Below the pieces are notes generated by a model. That model had not been told where the DNA came from and ran no database searches. It worked only from the letters and a program-made list of their open reading frames with translations. 64,000 nucleotides of DNA from Kudoa neothunni (taxonomy: Eukaryota; Cnidaria), in assembly GCA_964304625.1 (NCBI GenBank), contig OZ199840.1:8742001-8806000 (forward strand), written 5' to 3'. The stretch's first letter is position 1; every line of letters starts with the position of its first letter. Positions 61,197 through 64,000 of the stretch are shown here, piece by piece. The translations under genes were made by a program, and so were the position numbers.

Positions 61197-62620
61197 AACG
61201 AGAAATCGTTGTCTTTAACAATTTTAGTAATTTCGCACATTATGATAAAAAAATTTCAATATATTTTATGCCTAATTTCTCATCCTAATAGATAATCTAT
61301 TTTTCGGAGATTTTTAAAATATTAAAAACCTAGCCGATTCGTGAAAAGAAATTTTTTTGATACCTCGAATAGATTATTTTTTCTTACTGTGGACTTACGT
61401 TTATCACTAATTCTAATGTGTATATCGTTGCAGAAAACTTAAGTAAGAATGTCATAGCCATTTTTGATCTACAATACTCATACATAATTTTTTGCTAGCA
61501 TGAACAATAAAAAAAATACTACAAAATTTTTATTGTTCAAGCATTTCAAAATTAACCTTATTTTATTTTTTCGTATTGTTATTAATTATTAATATCATAA
61601 AAAGGAGGAATTATTTGACCATCAATCTTCAAAATTGAAGATTTTTGGTAACGCTCAAATTTACTTTGTGCTATATTATATCGTACACTATATTTTTACC
61701 AAAATTAGAGGATTATTTACAATCAATGAATAACATTTTTAAATTAATAAAAGAATATATCTCCTTACATTTATACTAAAAAATTATAATAAAAATTAGC
61801 TAAATTAAGAAGAAAAGAATTATTCTCTTTTATTTTACACAATTTAATTTATATTTAAAAAAATACTGTCTGATTATTTAAATTTAATATTTTAACTCAT
61901 AAAATAATTTTTCCCCAAAATATAGCACTGATACATTTATGATTTCGTGCACATTTAATTTCGACCGTTTATATATTTTCCTAACTAAAGTTTATAAATA
62001 AAAATTTATGTTATTAAAAAATAGATTTTTAGTAAATTCTTGATCTAAGTTAAAAAATTGTCAACATGATGAATAATTTTTGAGTTTTATTTTACAGTTT
62101 GAGGAAAATAACGTGTTACACTCTATTTTTTAGTCGCTTATGTTGAGTTCTAGTAAGAATCTAAACATATAATAATTAATATATTATCATATTTTAGACA
62201 TTATTCAGTGTTTAAATTACCTCAAAAATTTTCATAGTTTGGTTTAAAAAACATATTGACCTCGTAAATGATTATTAATTCAGCGTGATTAAATTTTTAA
62301 TCAAATATCATTATGTGTATTAATGTGAAAAAACTCATGTGGGGTTTTTAATTTAATGTATGCAGAAAATTATTATAAACTTATGAGGAAAATATGGGAA
62401 AATTCTGCCCAAGTAACGTTGAGAAAACAATCAATTACTTCATAATTAATCTTCGGTAATCCTCTTCGGCAAGATTAAACAGATATCGCGATCAATCGTT
62501 TTTATAACGTACAATATGTTTAGTCTTATTTGTAATAATGTACAATAACATGTTAGTACAAAATAAAAGACAAAATATTTTCAATGGTCCCTAATAAATT
62601 TGGTTTTTAATAGCTAACAA
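61197..62620. other. AT-rich intergenic DNA
   Basis: No supported feature. The right terminus of the adjacent piggyBac element should lie here but was not recognised. Confidence 0.5.
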
Positions 62621-63990
62621 TTTAGACATTTATTTGACGAATGGGCGCGACAATAGAAACTTCCACATTTTGAGCATTTGGATGAGGTTTTCTTATCGTT
62701 TTCACAAAGACAATGTTCATATCTTCGTTTAGAAGTATTTTAATCTGCAAAGTTGTATGAGATCTTTTTAAACATTTTTTCATTTGGGAATTTCTTTCCA
62801 AAAGAGGTTTATACAACTCTCCAGCCATTTCTTTCAGAAAATCACGTCTCATTTTTGTGAAATCGTCAAATATGTGTTTATACAGACAAAATGAATTTAT
62901 CAAAGTCAAATCCAACATATTGTAAAAGACCGCCATGGGCCAGCGTCGATTAAATCTGCGGACCGAGGCGGAAGCTGGCATCCGATCCATGATATCTACT
63001 CCTCCTTTAGAACCATTATAATTCATTATTGTTTCAGGCTTTAATTTATGTGTATCGTTGGTTATGTTGGTGTTGGTTGTTCCTGAGGATAGGAGAATCA
63101 CTGCTCTTCTTTTTTGTTGACATATGAAGTGATCATATATTTATCAAAAAATGTAAACATAGTGCTGAATAAGGATCGATTTCTAGACGGGAGAACACAC
63201 GGTGGTAAATCTCTCTTATTATGTCGAATTGTTCCAAGATATGTCAGACGTTTGTCTAACAGCTTCTCGGCTAATCTAAGGGAAGAGAAAAAATTATCTG
63301 CAACTATAGTTCTTCCTGAGTTATACAAGGGAGCTGTAAAGGAAAGCACAATATTCTCACCAACACCATAGTTTTGGCTAGCTTGAGTTCCGCTCTTTCC
63401 TAGATAGGGAGAAATGTTTACAACATATTTGTGGACTGGATCGACTGCTAGGAAAAACTTTAGGCCATATTTCGCCGGCTTCATCGGCATATATTGTCTA
63501 AATGAGCATCTTCCTCTAAACGAGACTAACTGCTCGTCAACGGTGACATTTTCACCGGGGAAAAAACATATAGGTAGAGTCTGGATCCATATGTTGCGAA
63601 TTGGACAAAATTTATCCAATTCTCTTCTTTCAGATCTGGTGCTTGGATTATCAAAATGAATAATACATCGTAGAATTTGGTGAAAACGATTAAATGAAAA
63701 GATTTCGCGATACATCTCTCTCCCTTCCTTTATACTAAACATTTCTAAAAGAGGTTGCTCTCTTTCTTTGTAGACAGCCATAAAAATTAGTGTTCCGAAA
63801 AATCCTCTTAATTCAACGTCGTCTAAATCATTCCATAAATCAGAAAAGTGTAATTTCCCGTGAACGTTTGTTTGTTTGTTTTATTATTTCCTGACAAATT
63901 TCATTAGTGAAGAATATAAAAAACAGTCCAACACGTTTTCAACGCTTTGTATGCAATAAGCTGTTGGCCCAGGACGAGGATTCATAATAT
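62610..63990 (-). mobile_element. piggyBac transposase, nearly complete core but frame-broken
   Basis: Minus-strand translation covers LRGFFGTLIFMAVYKE, PGENVTVDEQLVSFRGRC (first catalytic Asp), GRTIVADNFFSSLRLAEKLL (second Asp) and GGVDIMDRM (third Asp) followed by FNRRWPMAVFYNMLDL. The C-terminal cysteine-rich end (SKCSKCGSFYCRAHSSNK) is present but in another frame from the preceding RSHTTLQI segment. At least three frame changes separate the pieces, so this copy is inactive, although the DDD residues themselves are kept. The N-terminal domain is fragmentary and may continue beyond the window. It is better preserved than the relics at 6.8 and 27.1 kb. Confidence 0.85.
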
Positions 63991-64000
63991 TCTCTTTCAG

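Noticed and set aside
1-64000. Retroviral, LTR, Polinton-like, LINE or CRISPR content
   Set aside because: No reverse transcriptase, integrase, capsid, polymerase B or repeat-spacer pattern was recognised on either strand.

Overview
The window is eukaryotic and very AT-rich, with sparse genes, tiny spliced introns (most of those I could place are 34-62 nt with GT..AG ends) and many decayed DNA transposons. Six genes are recognisable homologues of animal genes: TRAP-beta/SSR2, a C19orf47-like SAM protein, CLPTM1, an MTCH1/2-like mitochondrial carrier homologue, EAPP and a saposin-domain protein. This points to a metazoan with shrunken introns. A parasitic cnidarian (myxozoan) is my best guess, but the sequence does not prove it. 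I saw no tRNA gene that folds well, no rRNA, no CRISPR array, and no retroviral, LTR or Polinton-like element.

Layout. 1-3.2 kb: AT-rich intergenic DNA holding one copy of a dispersed repeat. 3.27-17.67 kb: three tandem minus-strand copies of an unrecognised type I membrane protein gene. Copy 1 (3273-6191) reads cleanly through 8 exons; copies 2 and 3 are disrupted. A piggyBac relic lies between copies 1 and 2, and a short Tc1/mariner-like element lies just beyond copy 3. 20.5-24.4 kb: TRAP-beta (+) and a C19orf47-like SAM gene (-). 25-31.5 kb: a transposon graveyard with a Tc1/IS630-type relic, a tRNA-derived GC-rich island, a piggyBac relic, the second (inverted) copy of the dispersed repeat and a hAT-like element. 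31.8-39.95 kb: CLPTM1 (+), split by a 5.6-kb intron carrying four same-strand Merlin (ISXO2-like) transposase relics. 40.7-41.4 kb: MTCH-like gene (-). 43.5-45.5 kb: two hAT-like elements. 48.4-55.24 kb: a long 19-exon minus-strand paralogue of the tandem family, with the core module present three times. 57.1-57.9 kb: EAPP (+). 60.5-61.2 kb: saposin-domain gene (+). 62.6-64 kb: a broken piggyBac transposase (-), probably running off the window.

The most striking content is the membrane-protein family. Each exon encodes one cysteine-rich, FN3-like beta-sandwich-looking domain, and almost every intron is phase 1, so exons are symmetric cassettes. There is an N-terminal hydrophobic segment, a single C-terminal TM helix and a very short cytoplasmic tail. 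The tandem copies are nearly identical at the 3' end, introns included, but divergent at the 5' end, which suggests gene conversion. Three ordinary genes have NRF-1-like palindromes shortly upstream of their starts. Single-base reading-frame offsets turn up even in conserved housekeeping genes, so base-level assembly error must be excluded before any pseudogene call is accepted.
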